Made by a program: the position numbers and the translations under genes. Of a stretch of DNA of 64,000 nucleotides, positions 35,043 to 46,508 are shown one piece after another. Under the pieces are notes generated by a model. It was not told where the DNA came from, did no database searches, and saw only the letters and a program-made list of their open reading frames with translations. This DNA is from Asaia bogorensis (GTDB lineage: Bacteria > Pseudomonadota > Alphaproteobacteria > Reyranellales > Reyranellaceae), in assembly GCA_945889625.1 (NCBI GenBank), contig CAMDCE010000004.1, forward strand, positions 62,001 to 126,000. The letters run 5' to 3'. Positions within the stretch are counted from its first letter, which is position 1, and the number at the start of each line of letters is the position of its first letter.

Positions 35043-37103
35043 ATGGCCGAGCTGCTTCTCGAATTGTTGTCCGAGGAGATCCCGGCGCGCATGCAGGCGC
35101 GCGCCGCCGACGACCTGAAGCGGCTGGTCGGTGACGGGCTGAAGGCGGCAGGACTTTCCTTCACCGACGCGCGGGCTTTTGCAACGCCGCGGCGGCTGGC
35201 GTTGGCGGTCGATGGTTTGCCGGTCGCGCGCGCCGACGTCAGCGAAGAAAAGCGCGGGCCACGGGTCGGCGCACCGGATCAGGCGATCCAGGGCTTCCTC
35301 AAGGGAGCGGGGTTTGCGTCGCTCGACCAGGCCGAGAATCGCGACACCGGCAAGGGTGAGTTCTGGTTTGCCGTGATCAACAAGAAGGGCGGGCCGACGG
35401 CCGACGCGCTGCCGGGCATCATCGATGCCGCCCTGAAGGCGCTGCCGTGGCCCAAGTCGATGAAATGGGGCAGCGGCACCTTGACCTGGGTGCGGCCGCT
35501 GCAGTCGATCGTGGCACTGTTCGACGGCAAGGTGCTGGCAGGCGAGATCGCGCCGGGTGGGCAGATGGCGCCGATCAAATTCGGCGATACCACGCGCGGA
35601 CACCGGTTCATGTCGAGCGGCGACATCAAGGTCACCGGCTTCGCCGACTACGCCGCCAAGCTCAAGGCAGCGCATGTCATGGTCGATCCGGCCGAGCGCA
35701 AGAAGATCGTCCTCGAGGGCGCTTCGAGCCTCTGTGCCGCGGCCCAGGTCGCTCTCAAGGCCGACGACGGGCTGCTCGACGAGGTCGCGGGCCTCGTCGA
35801 ATGGCCCGTGCCGCTGCTCGGCACCATCGACGCTGCGTTCATGGACCTGCCGCCGGAAGTCCTGATCGTCTCCATGCGGTCGCACCAGCGTTACTTCGCG
35901 ACCACGAACAAGGCGGGCGCGCTGGCCAACCGCTTCGTCGTGGTGGCCAATAACGTGGCACGCGATGGCGGCAAGACCATCGCTCTCGGCAACGAGCGTG
36001 TCCTGCGCGCGCGACTTTCCGACGCCAAGTTCTTCTGGGACCAGGACCGCAAGACGACGCTGGAAAGCCGCCTGCCGGCGCTGAAGGAGATCGTCTTTCA
36101 CGCCAGGCTCGGGACCCAGGCCGAGCGGGTTGGGCGCATCGCCAGGCTCGCCGTCGAGATCGCCAAGTCGGTGCCGGGCGCCGACGCAGGCCAGGTCGAG
36201 CAGGCGGCACGCCTCTGCAAGGCCGACCTCGTAACCGGCATGGTCGGCGAGTTCCCCGAGCTCCAGGGCATCATGGGCCGCTACTACGCGAGCGCTGAGA
36301 AGCTGCCCTCGGCGGTGGCCGAGGCGATCGGCGATCATTATGCGCCGGCTGGCCCGAACGATCGGTGCCCGAGCGCGCCGGTGTCGATGGCCGTGGCGCT
36401 GGCGGACAAACTCGACGCGCTGGTGAGCTTCTGGTCGATCGGCGAGAAGCCGACGGGTTCGCGCGATCCCTTTGCGCTGCGTCGTGCGGCACTGGGCGTC
36501 ATCCGCATCGTCGTCGAGAACAAGCTGCGCCTGCCGCTCAGGCATTTCTTCAAGGCCGACGACCTCATGGCGTTCTTTGCCGACCGCCTCAAGGGCCAGA
36601 TGCGCGAGAAAGGCGTGCGGCATGACGTGGTCGATGCCGTCCTGGCGTTGGGCAATGAGGACGACCTCGTTCGCCTGCTGGCGCGCGTCGCGGCCCTGCA
36701 ATCCTTCCTCGGCAGCGAGGCGGGCAGGAATCTGCTGACCGCCTACGGCCGTGCCGCCAATATCGTTCGCGCCGAGGAGAAGAAGGACAAGGCGCTTGCT
36801 GCGAAGATCGCCGGTGCGGCGGGCGCGCCAGATGCCGCTTTGCTGGAACAAGCGGAAGAGAAAGCCGTTGCCTCGGCGCTGGCGGAAGTCGAGCGCGCGG
36901 TGAAGCCCGCGCTGGCTCGCGAAGATTTTGCCGGAGCGATGACGACCTTCGCCGGCCTGCGCGCACCGATCGACGCTTTCTTCGAAACGGTCACAGTCAA
37001 TGTCACCGATAAGCCGGATTTGCGCCTGAACAGGCTCAGGTTGCTCAATCAGATACGCGCCACCATGGACTCGGTGGCCGATTTTTCGAAGATCGAGGGT
37101 TGA
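35043..37103 (+). CDS. glyS: Glycyl-tRNA synthetase beta subunit
   Basis: The 686-residue subunit contains the GlyRS-beta N-terminal blocks ([21 protein letters not shown]-type TPRRLALAV) and the HD-like and anticodon-binding regions toward the C-terminus. It binds tRNA-Gly and completes the heterotetramer. It is tightly coupled to glyQ, and ppdK follows immediately; glyQ-glyS-ppdK is a recurring alphaproteobacterial order. Confidence 0.95.
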   Translation: MAELLLELLSEEIPARMQARAADDLKRLVGDGLKAAGLSFTDARAFATPRRLALAVDGLPVARADVSEEKRGPRVGAPDQAIQGFLKGAGFASLDQAENRDTGKGEFWFAVINKKGGPTADALPGIIDAALKALPWPKSMKWGSGTLTWVRPLQSIVALFDGKVLAGEIAPGGQMAPIKFGDTTRGHRFMSSGDIKVTGFADYAAKLKAAHVMVDPAERKKIVLEGASSLCAAAQVALKADDGLLDEVAGLVEWPVPLLGTIDAAFMDLPPEVLIVSMRSHQRYFATTNKAGALANRFVVVANNVARDGGKTIALGNERVLRARLSDAKFFWDQDRKTTLESRLPALKEIVFHARLGTQAERVGRIARLAVEIAKSVPGADAGQVEQAARLCKADLVTGMVGEFPELQGIMGRYYASAEKLPSAVAEAIGDHYAPAGPNDRCPSAPVSMAVALADKLDALVSFWSIGEKPTGSRDPFALRRAALGVIRIVVENKLRLPLRHFFKADDLMAFFADRLKGQMREKGVRHDVVDAVLALGNEDDLVRLLARVAALQSFLGSEAGRNLLTAYGRAANIVRAEEKKDKALAAKIAGAAGAPDAALLEQAEEKAVASALAEVERAVKPALAREDFAGAMTTFAGLRAPIDAFFETVTVNVTDKPDLRLNRLRLLNQIRATMDSVADFSKIEG

Positions 37104-37105
37104 GA

Positions 37106-39781
<2,676 letters not shown>

Positions 39782-39783
39782 GG

Positions 39784-39803
39784 CGCTTCGCGTCAGCGAA
39801 GCG
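39784..39803 (+). terminator. Hairpin after ppdK
   Basis: A perfect 8-bp stem CGCTTCGC/GCGAAGCG with a GTCA loop starts three bases after the ppdK stop. There is no T tract, so it may act as a transcript-stabilising hairpin instead of a terminator. Confidence 0.4.
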
Positions 39804-39923
39804 ACCGGCGGCGTGTAGCGCTGCAGGGAGCTATGCGTTTTGACGACGTAGTCGGCAAAAGCGCTGAGCGACCGAAGCGCGGGCGCCGCACGGCGCAGAA
39901 AGAGTGGGGATGGGGATACAGCC

Positions 39924-40835
39924 TTGATCGACAAGCGCGCTCTCGCAGCCTCTCTCGTCGAGCTCGAGCAGGATCCTGAAAGCCCGGCCAGCCAACGGCT
40001 GATCGACGATGCATGGCGTTCGCCCAAGGCCCATGTGGTGGGCATTACCGGCCCCCCCGGAGTCGGAAAATCGTCGTTGTGCGCGGCGCTCGTCGCAGCC
40101 TGGCGTACGGAAGGAAAAACCGTCGGCGTGATTGCCGTCGATCCCTCGTCCAAGGCGAGCGGCGGCGCGCTGCTGGGCGATCGGGTACGCATCGTCCAAG
40201 ACTCAACGGATGATGGAAGTTTCGTGCGCTCGATGGCGGCGCGCGACCGGCTGGGGGGCCTCGCCGACCAGACGCTTGCCGCTATGGTGCTGATGCGCGC
40301 GCTGTTCGACCGCGTGCTGATCGAGACCGTGGGTGTCGGCCAGTCGGAGACCGACGTCGTGGGCGTGGCCGACACCGTGGTGTTCTGCGTCCAGCCGGGC
40401 TCGGGCGATTCGTTGCAGTTCATGAAGGCGGGCATCGTCGAGATCCCCCATCTGATCGCAGTCACCAAGGCCGATCTCGGCAGCGCCGCGGAACGGGCGC
40501 GGGCCGATGTGGCGGGCGCCCTGTCGCTCGCGGCACCGGGCAGCGGCGACTGGCCGCTCCAGGCGCTGGCCGTATCGTCGCGCAGCGGCGTCGGCATGGA
40601 CGAGCTCTTGGCGGCGCTCGAGGCGCACCGGCAGCATCTCGCGGCGGATGGTCGGCTCACGACACAACGCCACCGTCAAAGCGAGGGCTGGCTGGTCGAA
40701 GCGCTGCGCGAACGCTTCGGCCAGCGCGGGCTTGCGCGGCTCACCATGCTTGGCTTGGATACCGCCTTGCCGGCCGGCGCCCAGCCGTTCGAGCGCCTGC
40801 GCGTGCTGAGCAGTGCCCTGGAGAAATCGCGATGA
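39924..40835 (+). CDS. meaB: Methylmalonyl-CoA mutase-associated GTPase MeaB
   Basis: The 303-residue G3E-family P-loop GTPase has Walker A GPPGVGKSS at 43-51, VDPSS, and ETVGVGQSETDV (switch/base III region) with VTKAD for guanine. MeaB protects and loads the B12 cofactor of methylmalonyl-CoA mutase. The start is TTG at 39924. The mutase genes are not in the window. Its stop overlaps the HIT gene start (ATGA). Confidence 0.9.
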   Translation: MIDKRALAASLVELEQDPESPASQRLIDDAWRSPKAHVVGITGPPGVGKSSLCAALVAAWRTEGKTVGVIAVDPSSKASGGALLGDRVRIVQDSTDDGSFVRSMAARDRLGGLADQTLAAMVLMRALFDRVLIETVGVGQSETDVVGVADTVVFCVQPGSGDSLQFMKAGIVEIPHLIAVTKADLGSAAERARADVAGALSLAAPGSGDWPLQALAVSSRSGVGMDELLAALEAHRQHLAADGRLTTQRHRQSEGWLVEALRERFGQRGLARLTMLGLDTALPAGAQPFERLRVLSSALEKSR

Positions 40836-41257
40836 GCCATCCGACCGACCCCAACTGCATCTTCTGCAAGATCGTCGCGGGCCAGATCCCGAGCTTCAAG
40901 CTCCTGGAGGATGAGACGACGGTCGCCTTCATGGACATCAACCCGATCAACCCCGGCCACGCACTGGCGGTTGCCAAGGGCCATTGGCCGACGGTCGATG
41001 TCATTCCGCCCGAGGTCCTGGGGTCGGTGGCCACGACGGCCCAACGCATCGCCAAGGCCGTCATCAAGGAACTGAAGCCGCACGGGGTCAATCTCGTGCA
41101 GGCCAACGGGCCGGGAGCCGGGCAGAGCGTGCCGCACCTCCATATCCACATCATGCCGCGCCTGCCCAACGACGACGTGTCGCTCAACTGGCAGCCCAAG
41201 CCCGGCGACATGGCCGCGATCAAAGTGGTCTACGAGAAGCTGAAGGCCGCGCTGTAG
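40832..41257 (+). CDS. HIT-family nucleotide hydrolase
   Basis: The 141-residue histidine-triad protein has CIFCKIVAGQIPS at the N-terminus and the catalytic HLHIHIMPR (His102, His104, His106). HINT-like members hydrolyse adenosine phosphoramidates or dinucleotides. It is translationally coupled to meaB through the ATGA overlap. Confidence 0.93.
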   Translation: MSHPTDPNCIFCKIVAGQIPSFKLLEDETTVAFMDINPINPGHALAVAKGHWPTVDVIPPEVLGSVATTAQRIAKAVIKELKPHGVNLVQANGPGAGQSVPHLHIHIMPRLPNDDVSLNWQPKPGDMAAIKVVYEKLKAAL

Positions 41258-41275
41258 GAGAGAAGGCAAAGCTTT

Positions 41276-41398
41276 TGACCCCCTCCGTCGCGGTATGACC
41301 GCGACGCCTCCCCCGAAGACGGGGGGAGGGCCTGACTTCTTTCTACCCTCCCCCGTCTTCGGGGGAGGTGTCGGCGTAATCGCCGACGGAGGGGGTCA
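41276..41398. repeat. 123-bp near-perfect compound palindrome
   Basis: The outer arms 41276-41290 and 41384-41398 are exact reverse complements (TGACCCCCTCCGTCG). Each half holds two local hairpins: GTCGCGGT/ACCGCGAC (41287-41305) and CCTCCCCC/GGGGGAGG (41107-type arms at 41307-41329) on the left; CCTCCCCC/GGGGGAGG (41347-41368) and GTCGGCG/CGCCGAC on the right. It lies between convergent HIT and LysR genes and belongs to the same family as 25363-25552. Confidence 0.85.
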
Positions 41399-41410
41399 TG
41401 AGCTGGATAT

Positions 41411-42370
41411 CTAAGCCGCCACCAGACTGGCGCGGTTGGCCGGGATGCTGAACCATTCGCGCTCGTCCTGGCGGAACTGCTCGCGCACGTAGTCGATCAC
41501 CGTGCGGATGCGCGCACCCTTGTTGGTTTCCTCGTGGCTGACCAGCCAGATGTCGCGGACGATCCTGAGATCGATCGGCGCCGCCACCACGTTCGACGAC
41601 TTGGTGATGTAGTCGGGAAACACCGATATGCCGTAGCCGACCCGCACCGCTTCGATGGCGGCGTAGGACGAGTTGGTTCGCAGCACGACCGAGGTGCTGC
41701 GCTCGACGACCTCGCTCCACGGCTTCATCGCAGCCAGGCTGTGCAGCGTGGTGTGGTCGACGATGTGATGCTCGCGCAGATCCTCGAGCTTCTGCGGCAG
41801 GCCGTACTGCTCGATGTAGTTGGGCGCGGCAAAGATCGACATGTTGAACTGGCCGACCCGCGCGGCGACGAGCTGATTGGACGTCGGACGGAAGAAGCGG
41901 ATGGCAAGGTCGGCCTGCCGGGTCGCGAGGTCGAGCACCTGGTCGCCCGAGATCACCTGGACGACGATGTCGGGGTGGGTGCGGCGCAGCTGGTCGAGCC
42001 GCGGCACCAGCCAGTGGGCCGCGATGCCTTCGGTCGAGGCGATGCGCACGACGCCGGACATCTCGCGGTCGAGGCCGGCGAGATGGCGCTCGATCGATGT
42101 CGCGTTCGACATCATCGACTCGGCCTGCACCAGAACGCCGCGCGCCGCCGGCGTCACTTCCATGCCGTGGCGATGGCGATCGAACAGCTTGGCGCCCAGC
42201 CGGCGCTCGAGCGCCTGGATGCGGCGGCCGACCGTCGTCTGCTTGGTGTTCAGCTGTGTAGCAGCGGCACTGAAACTTCCGGTCTTGGCGACGGCCAGGA
42301 AGAACCTGACGTCGTCCCAGTCGCCGAGAATATTCGGCACCTTGCTCTTGCGGGGTGAAGGCGTGACCAT
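41411..42370 (-). CDS. LysR-family transcriptional regulator
   Basis: The protein has about 319 residues. The HTH lies near FSAAATQLNTKQTTVGRRIQ, in the variant LysR style (WDDVRFFLAVAKTGS) seen in many alphaproteobacteria, followed by the effector domain. The ATG at 42370 is chosen; an in-frame ATG at 42403 adds 11 residues. It is divergent from the membrane nucleotidyltransferase cluster, so regulation of that cluster is possible but unproven. Confidence 0.9.
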   Translation of the reverse strand: MVTPSPRKSKVPNILGDWDDVRFFLAVAKTGSFSAAATQLNTKQTTVGRRIQALERRLGAKLFDRHRHGMEVTPAARGVLVQAESMMSNATSIERHLAGLDREMSGVVRIASTEGIAAHWLVPRLDQLRRTHPDIVVQVISGDQVLDLATRQADLAIRFFRPTSNQLVAARVGQFNMSIFAAPNYIEQYGLPQKLEDLREHHIVDHTTLHSLAAMKPWSEVVERSTSVVLRTNSSYAAIEAVRVGYGISVFPDYITKSSNVVAAPIDLRIVRDIWLVSHEETNKGARIRTVIDYVREQFRQDEREWFSIPANRASLVAA

Positions 42371-42602
42371 AGCAACAATCGATACAATAGGTTTCCGGCC
42401 CAAATGTTTACTCAGAGGGGCCTTGTATGGTTTATCTTACACCATTGATTGTGGAATGTCGTTTTCTGTCTCTTTTGTAGGGTATTAGCCGGGTTTTTTC
42501 AGCGACCGGTTGGATACCCGCACCACATATCTAGTCCACGTATTCGTTTGTCAATCAATCGGTAGTGTTTTTTCACGATTGACGTACGGACGGGGTAGCT
42601 CT
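42371..42602. promoter_or_regulatory. AT-rich divergent regulatory region
   Basis: This 232-bp region is far more AT-rich than its surroundings. It contains an inverted repeat GTCAATC (42550-42556) / GATTGAC (42577-42583) and several -10-like stretches. It separates the divergent LysR and nucleotidyltransferase genes. An in-frame TTG at 42510 could start the latter earlier. Confidence 0.4.
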
Positions 42603-43898
42603 GTGGCCGCCATCGGCTCGGACAGTATAACGACGGCCTTGCCGGACCTGACCGGCAAGTTCCTTCGCTATGTGCGCAGTCCGTCGACACGCATGGCCGC
42701 GTTTGGCGGCGTATTGACCTATGTGAGCTATGCGTACGCGCATAACAGCTGGACAAATCCTGTCCTGATCGGCGCTGCGATCTTCATCGGTGTCTTCCTG
42801 CCGACCTATTCCAAGCTCAGCAACAGGGCCGAGCTGTGGGCCAACAACCAGTTCGGATTCGTGACCGCGGGCAAACTCGGCCGGTTCCTGCCGCAGCTCG
42901 CGTTCAACCTCGTGGTGTTCTGGGTGTGTCTATGGGGAGGGGCATTCAACCAGGCCGGAATCGCGTCGGTCGGCGGCTTCGCCGGGGCGGCGCTCCTGAC
43001 CACGCTCGCTTCCCAAGGCGCCCAGTATCTCGGCGGCTATCTCGTGGCGCGCGGTATTGGCGATGCCAACCGCAACACGCTGGTTGCCCTGGTGGTGAAC
43101 ACCACTCTGGCGGGCCTCGGCACGGCGGGCATTCCCGGCGCACGCGAGGCCTTCCTGATCCTGGGCTTCCTGCTCGGTGCGCTGTTCTTCGGCGTCGGCC
43201 TGCTGTCGGATATCCGCTCGGTGGCCGCGCCCAAGGGTGGCATCGGCATCTTCCTCGGCACCTTCAATCCCTTCCACAACAGCCACCTCGCGCTCCTGCG
43301 GCAGGCGATGGAGGACCGCAATCTCGACAAGATCATCATCCACCCGACGTTGATCCCCAAGCTGCACGCCGACGCCTTCCGCAAGGGTGAGATCCGGGTG
43401 GGGCGGCTGCAGGACGGCTTCCAGATCTACGAGAAGACCGACAAGGCCGATTCGAACGTCGACTATTTCCCGACCGGCCGGATCTTCCTGCCGCCGGAGA
43501 CGCGGAAGGTGTTGATCGACCTCGCCGTCGCCGAAGCGGGCCTGGGCAACAGGGTCGAGGTCATCTTCCTGCGTGAGACCTACAGCACCCGGGGCTTCCA
43601 GGGCGTGATCGGCGAGATCAAGAAGCAAAATCCCGGCACGCGCCTGCACATGCTGCACGGCACGGATTTCGGCGGCATGCTGGTGCGCAGCATCAGCGAC
43701 GAGTGCGGCTGGATCTATCCGTGGTGCATCCTGCGCCGCGACAAGATTTCGGCGACGGCCATCCGGGCCGGCGCCAAGGGCATGACGCCGTCCGTCGTAA
43801 CCGATGTGCTTCGACAGATTTCAGAGAATCTTCCGGTGGTGACGGCTGGGGGCCGCCGCTTCCGGAATGACAACGGAGTATTGACCGAGGGGGACTAG
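42603..43898 (+). CDS. Six-TM protein fused to a NadD-like nucleotidyltransferase domain
   Basis: The protein has about 431 residues (GTG at 42603, with an upstream TTG at 42510 as alternative). Residues about 32-201 form six predicted membrane spans. From about 214 a cytidylyltransferase-fold domain begins: GTFNPFHNSH holds the catalytic His225 and His228, with Ser227 where Gly is usual, and ISATAIR at 382-388 matches the ISSTxIR phosphate motif. NadD and NMNAT enzymes adenylylate (nicotinate) mononucleotide and are soluble, so a membrane fusion is unusual. Two GNAT genes follow, the first after one base. The substrate is unknown. Confidence 0.8.
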   Translation: MAAIGSDSITTALPDLTGKFLRYVRSPSTRMAAFGGVLTYVSYAYAHNSWTNPVLIGAAIFIGVFLPTYSKLSNRAELWANNQFGFVTAGKLGRFLPQLAFNLVVFWVCLWGGAFNQAGIASVGGFAGAALLTTLASQGAQYLGGYLVARGIGDANRNTLVALVVNTTLAGLGTAGIPGAREAFLILGFLLGALFFGVGLLSDIRSVAAPKGGIGIFLGTFNPFHNSHLALLRQAMEDRNLDKIIIHPTLIPKLHADAFRKGEIRVGRLQDGFQIYEKTDKADSNVDYFPTGRIFLPPETRKVLIDLAVAEAGLGNRVEVIFLRETYSTRGFQGVIGEIKKQNPGTRLHMLHGTDFGGMLVRSISDECGWIYPWCILRRDKISATAIRAGAKGMTPSVVTDVLRQISENLPVVTAGGRRFRNDNGVLTEGD

Positions 43899-43899
43899 C

Positions 43900-44520
43900 A
43901 TGACTGTGCATCAGCCGGCGGTGGTGTCGAACCACCCCGTCGTGACCATCAAGCTCGCGTCTACATCCGACGAGCTCTTGCAATGCTACGCGCTGCGCGC
44001 CGCCGTCTTCATGGGCGAGCAGCAGTGCCCGTACTGGGAGGAGTTCGACGGCAACGACTACACCGCGAGCCACCTCATGCTCTATGTCGACGGCGAGCCG
44101 GCGGCGTCGATGCGGGTGCGCTGGTTCGCCGAGTTCGCCAAGCTCGAGCGTGCCATCATCCTCAAGCGCTACCGGTCGATGGGGCTGTTCATCCCGTTCG
44201 TCGAATGGGCCAAGGAGTTCTGCCGCAAGAAGGGCTATAGCAAGGCCTACCTGCACGGCCAGCGCCGGCTGTGGGAGATCTTCGAGCGCGACGGCTTCCG
44301 CAAGGTCAACGAGCAGCCGTTCCACTTCTCGGACCACGAGTACGGCGCCTTCGCCTGCGACCTCGAGGTCGGCGAGAACCGGCCCACGGTCTTCACCGAT
44401 CCGTTGGTGCTCAACCGGCCCGAAGACCGGCTGGACACACCCGGCATCCTGGAAAAGTCGGCCGAGCGCGGCGCGAGCAACCCGCATGCCGACTGGTCCG
44501 AGCGTCGTCGGCCAAATTGA
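43900..44520 (+). CDS. GNAT-like acetyltransferase, first of tandem pair
   Basis: The 206-residue protein has a degenerate GNAT core: CYALRAAVFMGEQQCPYWEEFDGNDY, then RVRWFAEFAKLERAIILKRYR and helix, and WEIFERDGFRKV. It is paralogous to the next gene (shared YALRAAVF/FAVRAACF, EEFDG, RVRWF). The motif A pyrophosphate loop is altered (RYRSMGLFIPFV), so catalysis is uncertain. The C-terminal 50-residue tail is polar. It starts one base after the nucleotidyltransferase gene, indicating coupled expression. Confidence 0.8.
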   Translation: MTVHQPAVVSNHPVVTIKLASTSDELLQCYALRAAVFMGEQQCPYWEEFDGNDYTASHLMLYVDGEPAASMRVRWFAEFAKLERAIILKRYRSMGLFIPFVEWAKEFCRKKGYSKAYLHGQRRLWEIFERDGFRKVNEQPFHFSDHEYGAFACDLEVGENRPTVFTDPLVLNRPEDRLDTPGILEKSAERGASNPHADWSERRRPN

Positions 44521-44531
44521 GGGGATTTGAC

Positions 44532-45098
44532 ATGAACGCCATTTCACTATCGATCGGCGGCGAGCCGGTGACCACCAAGCTCGCCATGAGGATGGAGGAC
44601 TCGCTGCAGGCTTTCGCGGTCCGCGCCGCCTGCTTCATCGGCGAGCTCGAAGTGCCGTTCTCCGAGGAGTTCGACGGCCACGACTACGGCGCCACGCACG
44701 TCATCGCCTATGTCGGCGACGAGCCGGCCGGCGCCGTGCGCGTCCGCTGGTTCAAGTCCTTCGCCATGCCCGAGCGGCTGGCGGTGATCCAGCGCTATCG
44801 TGGGCACAATATCGGTCAGCTGCTGCTGGAACGCTGCCGCACGCTGGCCGAGAGCCGCGGCTGCCCGATGCTTTACGCCCAGACCCTGCCGCAGGACGTG
44901 ACGTACTGGGAAAAGCAGGGTTGGCGCCGCCTGTTGCCCGAGGAAGTGGGCAGCGGGCCCAAGCGCATCGTCGCCGTCGTGCGCGCCGTCGATCCCAGCA
45001 AGCCATTGCCGGAGTTCGAGGCGCCCGAGGCGATCGTGCTGCGCGCCGAACCGCAGCTCGATGCCTCCGGCATGCCGCTCGGTACGGTCTCGAACTGA
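44532..45098 (+). CDS. GNAT-like acetyltransferase, second of tandem pair
   Basis: The 188-residue GNAT-fold protein is homologous to the preceding one. It keeps a more normal motif A (QRYRGHNIGQLLLERCRTLA) and the VTYWEKQGWRRL segment. GAGGGGATTTGAC upstream of the ATG supplies the ribosome-binding site. The acetyl acceptor is unknown. The conserved pairing with a membrane nucleotidyltransferase hints at a shared pathway; this is inference. Confidence 0.85.
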   Translation: MNAISLSIGGEPVTTKLAMRMEDSLQAFAVRAACFIGELEVPFSEEFDGHDYGATHVIAYVGDEPAGAVRVRWFKSFAMPERLAVIQRYRGHNIGQLLLERCRTLAESRGCPMLYAQTLPQDVTYWEKQGWRRLLPEEVGSGPKRIVAVVRAVDPSKPLPEFEAPEAIVLRAEPQLDASGMPLGTVSN

Positions 45099-45241
45099 AC
45101 TAGGACGAGGGGACGCCGCCAAGGACGTCGCGCGGGATCGCCGCTATGCTCGGTCGTTCCTTTGGGGGGAATGAGACCGCACAGGCGGTCCCGGCGGGGG
45201 CTGGCGTGGCTCGAATGACGGGCCCGAATGAAGGGGGAGCG

Positions 45242-45502
45242 ATGGCAGTGTTCGAGATCGTCGTCGAGCCGCCGGTGCGGCGACGACGCGGCCGCAAACC
45301 GTTGTCTGGCAAGAAGCGCGCGGCGGCCTTGTTCCGGGTGTGGCATGGGGTACGCGATCTGGTCGAGGAGGCCGAGCGGCTGGGCGACAGCGAGCTCGTG
45401 CATTTCCTGGCGGTCGCCCAGCTGCTGGTCGAGGAAAAGGCCGCGGCGCTTACTATGGGCAGCGCTGCTTTCGAGGGCGTCGACACCAGCCTGCCCAACT
45501 AG
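45242..45502 (+). CDS. Small basic helical protein of unknown function
   Basis: The 86-residue product has an Arg/Lys-rich N-terminus (VRRRRGRKPLSGKKRAAALF) and an amphipathic helix (WHGVRDLVEEAERLGDSELV). GGGGGAG just upstream of the ATG at 45242 supports translation. I recognise no family. It may bind nucleic acid. It lies 143 bp after the tandem GNAT genes in the same direction; a small hairpin (45175-45190) sits between them. Confidence 0.6.
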   Translation: MAVFEIVVEPPVRRRRGRKPLSGKKRAAALFRVWHGVRDLVEEAERLGDSELVHFLAVAQLLVEEKAAALTMGSAAFEGVDTSLPN

Positions 45503-45525
45503 GGGCGTGGGGGAACCCCCGGATT

Positions 45526-45601
45526 ATGAGAAACAATCTCGGAAAAGCCCGCCGTACCTGCATTTGATGTTTCTCATTGAGGTGAGAAACGGGTGAGAAA
45601 C
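45526..45601. repeat. Cluster of four TGAGAAAC motifs
   Basis: ATGAGAAACA (45526-45535) and TGTTTCTCAT (45568-45577) form a perfect inverted repeat. Two direct copies GGTGAGAAAC follow at 45581-45590 and 45592-45601, 11 bp apart. All lie between convergent genes. Four copies in 76 bp suggest a protein-binding site or structured RNA. Confidence 0.6.
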
Positions 45602-45617
45602 CTGCGGGAACGCGGGG

Positions 45618-46505
45618 CTATTTGTGCCGCGGATCGAGCGCGTCGCGCAGGCCGTCACCCAGCAGGTTGAACGACAGCACGGCGAAGAAGATCGCGAAGC
45701 CCGGCCAGAAGGCCATCCAAGGCGCCTGGGCGATGAAGCGCTGGGCGGCATTCAGCATGCTGCCCCACGACGGCGCCGGCGGCTGCTGGCCGAGGCCGAG
45801 GAAGGAGAGCGCCGCTTCGGCGATGATGGCGCCGGCGATGGCGAGCGACGCCTGCACCAGCAAGGGCGGCACGATGTTGGGCAGAACGTGGCGCAGCGCA
45901 ATGCGCCAGTGCGGATTGCCCACGGCGCGGGCGGCCTCGACGTAATCCTCGACCTTGGCGGCGATCGTCTGGCCGCGCGTCAGGCGGACGAAGATTGGCG
46001 TGGCAGTAACGCCGATGGCGATCATGGCATTGCCCAGGCTGGGCCCGAGGAAGGCCGCGAGCGCGATGGCCAGGATCAGGAACGGCACCGCGAGCATGGC
46101 ATCGACGATCCGCGACAACAGCGCGTCGATCCAGCCGCCGGCGTAGCCCGCCAGGAGGCCCAGCGGCACGCCGGCGCCGAGCGCAATGCCGACCGAGACC
46201 AGGCCGGCGCTGAGCGAGGCGCGGGCGCCGAAGATGATGCGGCTCAGAATGTCGCGACCGACCTCGTCGGTGCCGAGCCAGTGCGCCCACGACGGGGCTT
46301 TTCGCACCTGCGTGAAGCTGGTGGCGATGGGGTCGTAGGGCGCGATCCACGGCGCGAACACCGCCAGCGCAACGAACAGCACGACGACGAAGAGGCCTGC
46401 CATGGCGCCCTTGCGGCGCTTGAGCCGGCGCCAGGCGCGTGCCCACGGGTTCTCCTCATGGCTCGTGGCTGGGGTCGTGGCGGCGAGGGTGGTGGCGGCC
46501 GTCAT
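45618..46505 (-). CDS. ABC transporter permease, DppC/GsiD type
   Basis: The 295-residue permease contains WLGTDEVGRDILSRI and the EAA loop ARAVGNPHWRIALRHVLPN, with the usual N-terminal cytoplasmic segment. It is the last gene of the operon ggt-like - ATPase - ATPase - binding protein - DppB - DppC. The order and the linked gamma-glutamyltransferase recall the glutathione importer Gsi. Confidence 0.92.
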   Translation of the reverse strand: MTAATTLAATTPATSHEENPWARAWRRLKRRKGAMAGLFVVVLFVALAVFAPWIAPYDPIATSFTQVRKAPSWAHWLGTDEVGRDILSRIIFGARASLSAGLVSVGIALGAGVPLGLLAGYAGGWIDALLSRIVDAMLAVPFLILAIALAAFLGPSLGNAMIAIGVTATPIFVRLTRGQTIAAKVEDYVEAARAVGNPHWRIALRHVLPNIVPPLLVQASLAIAGAIIAEAALSFLGLGQQPPAPSWGSMLNAAQRFIAQAPWMAFWPGFAIFFAVLSFNLLGDGLRDALDPRHK

Positions 46506-46508
46506 GCC

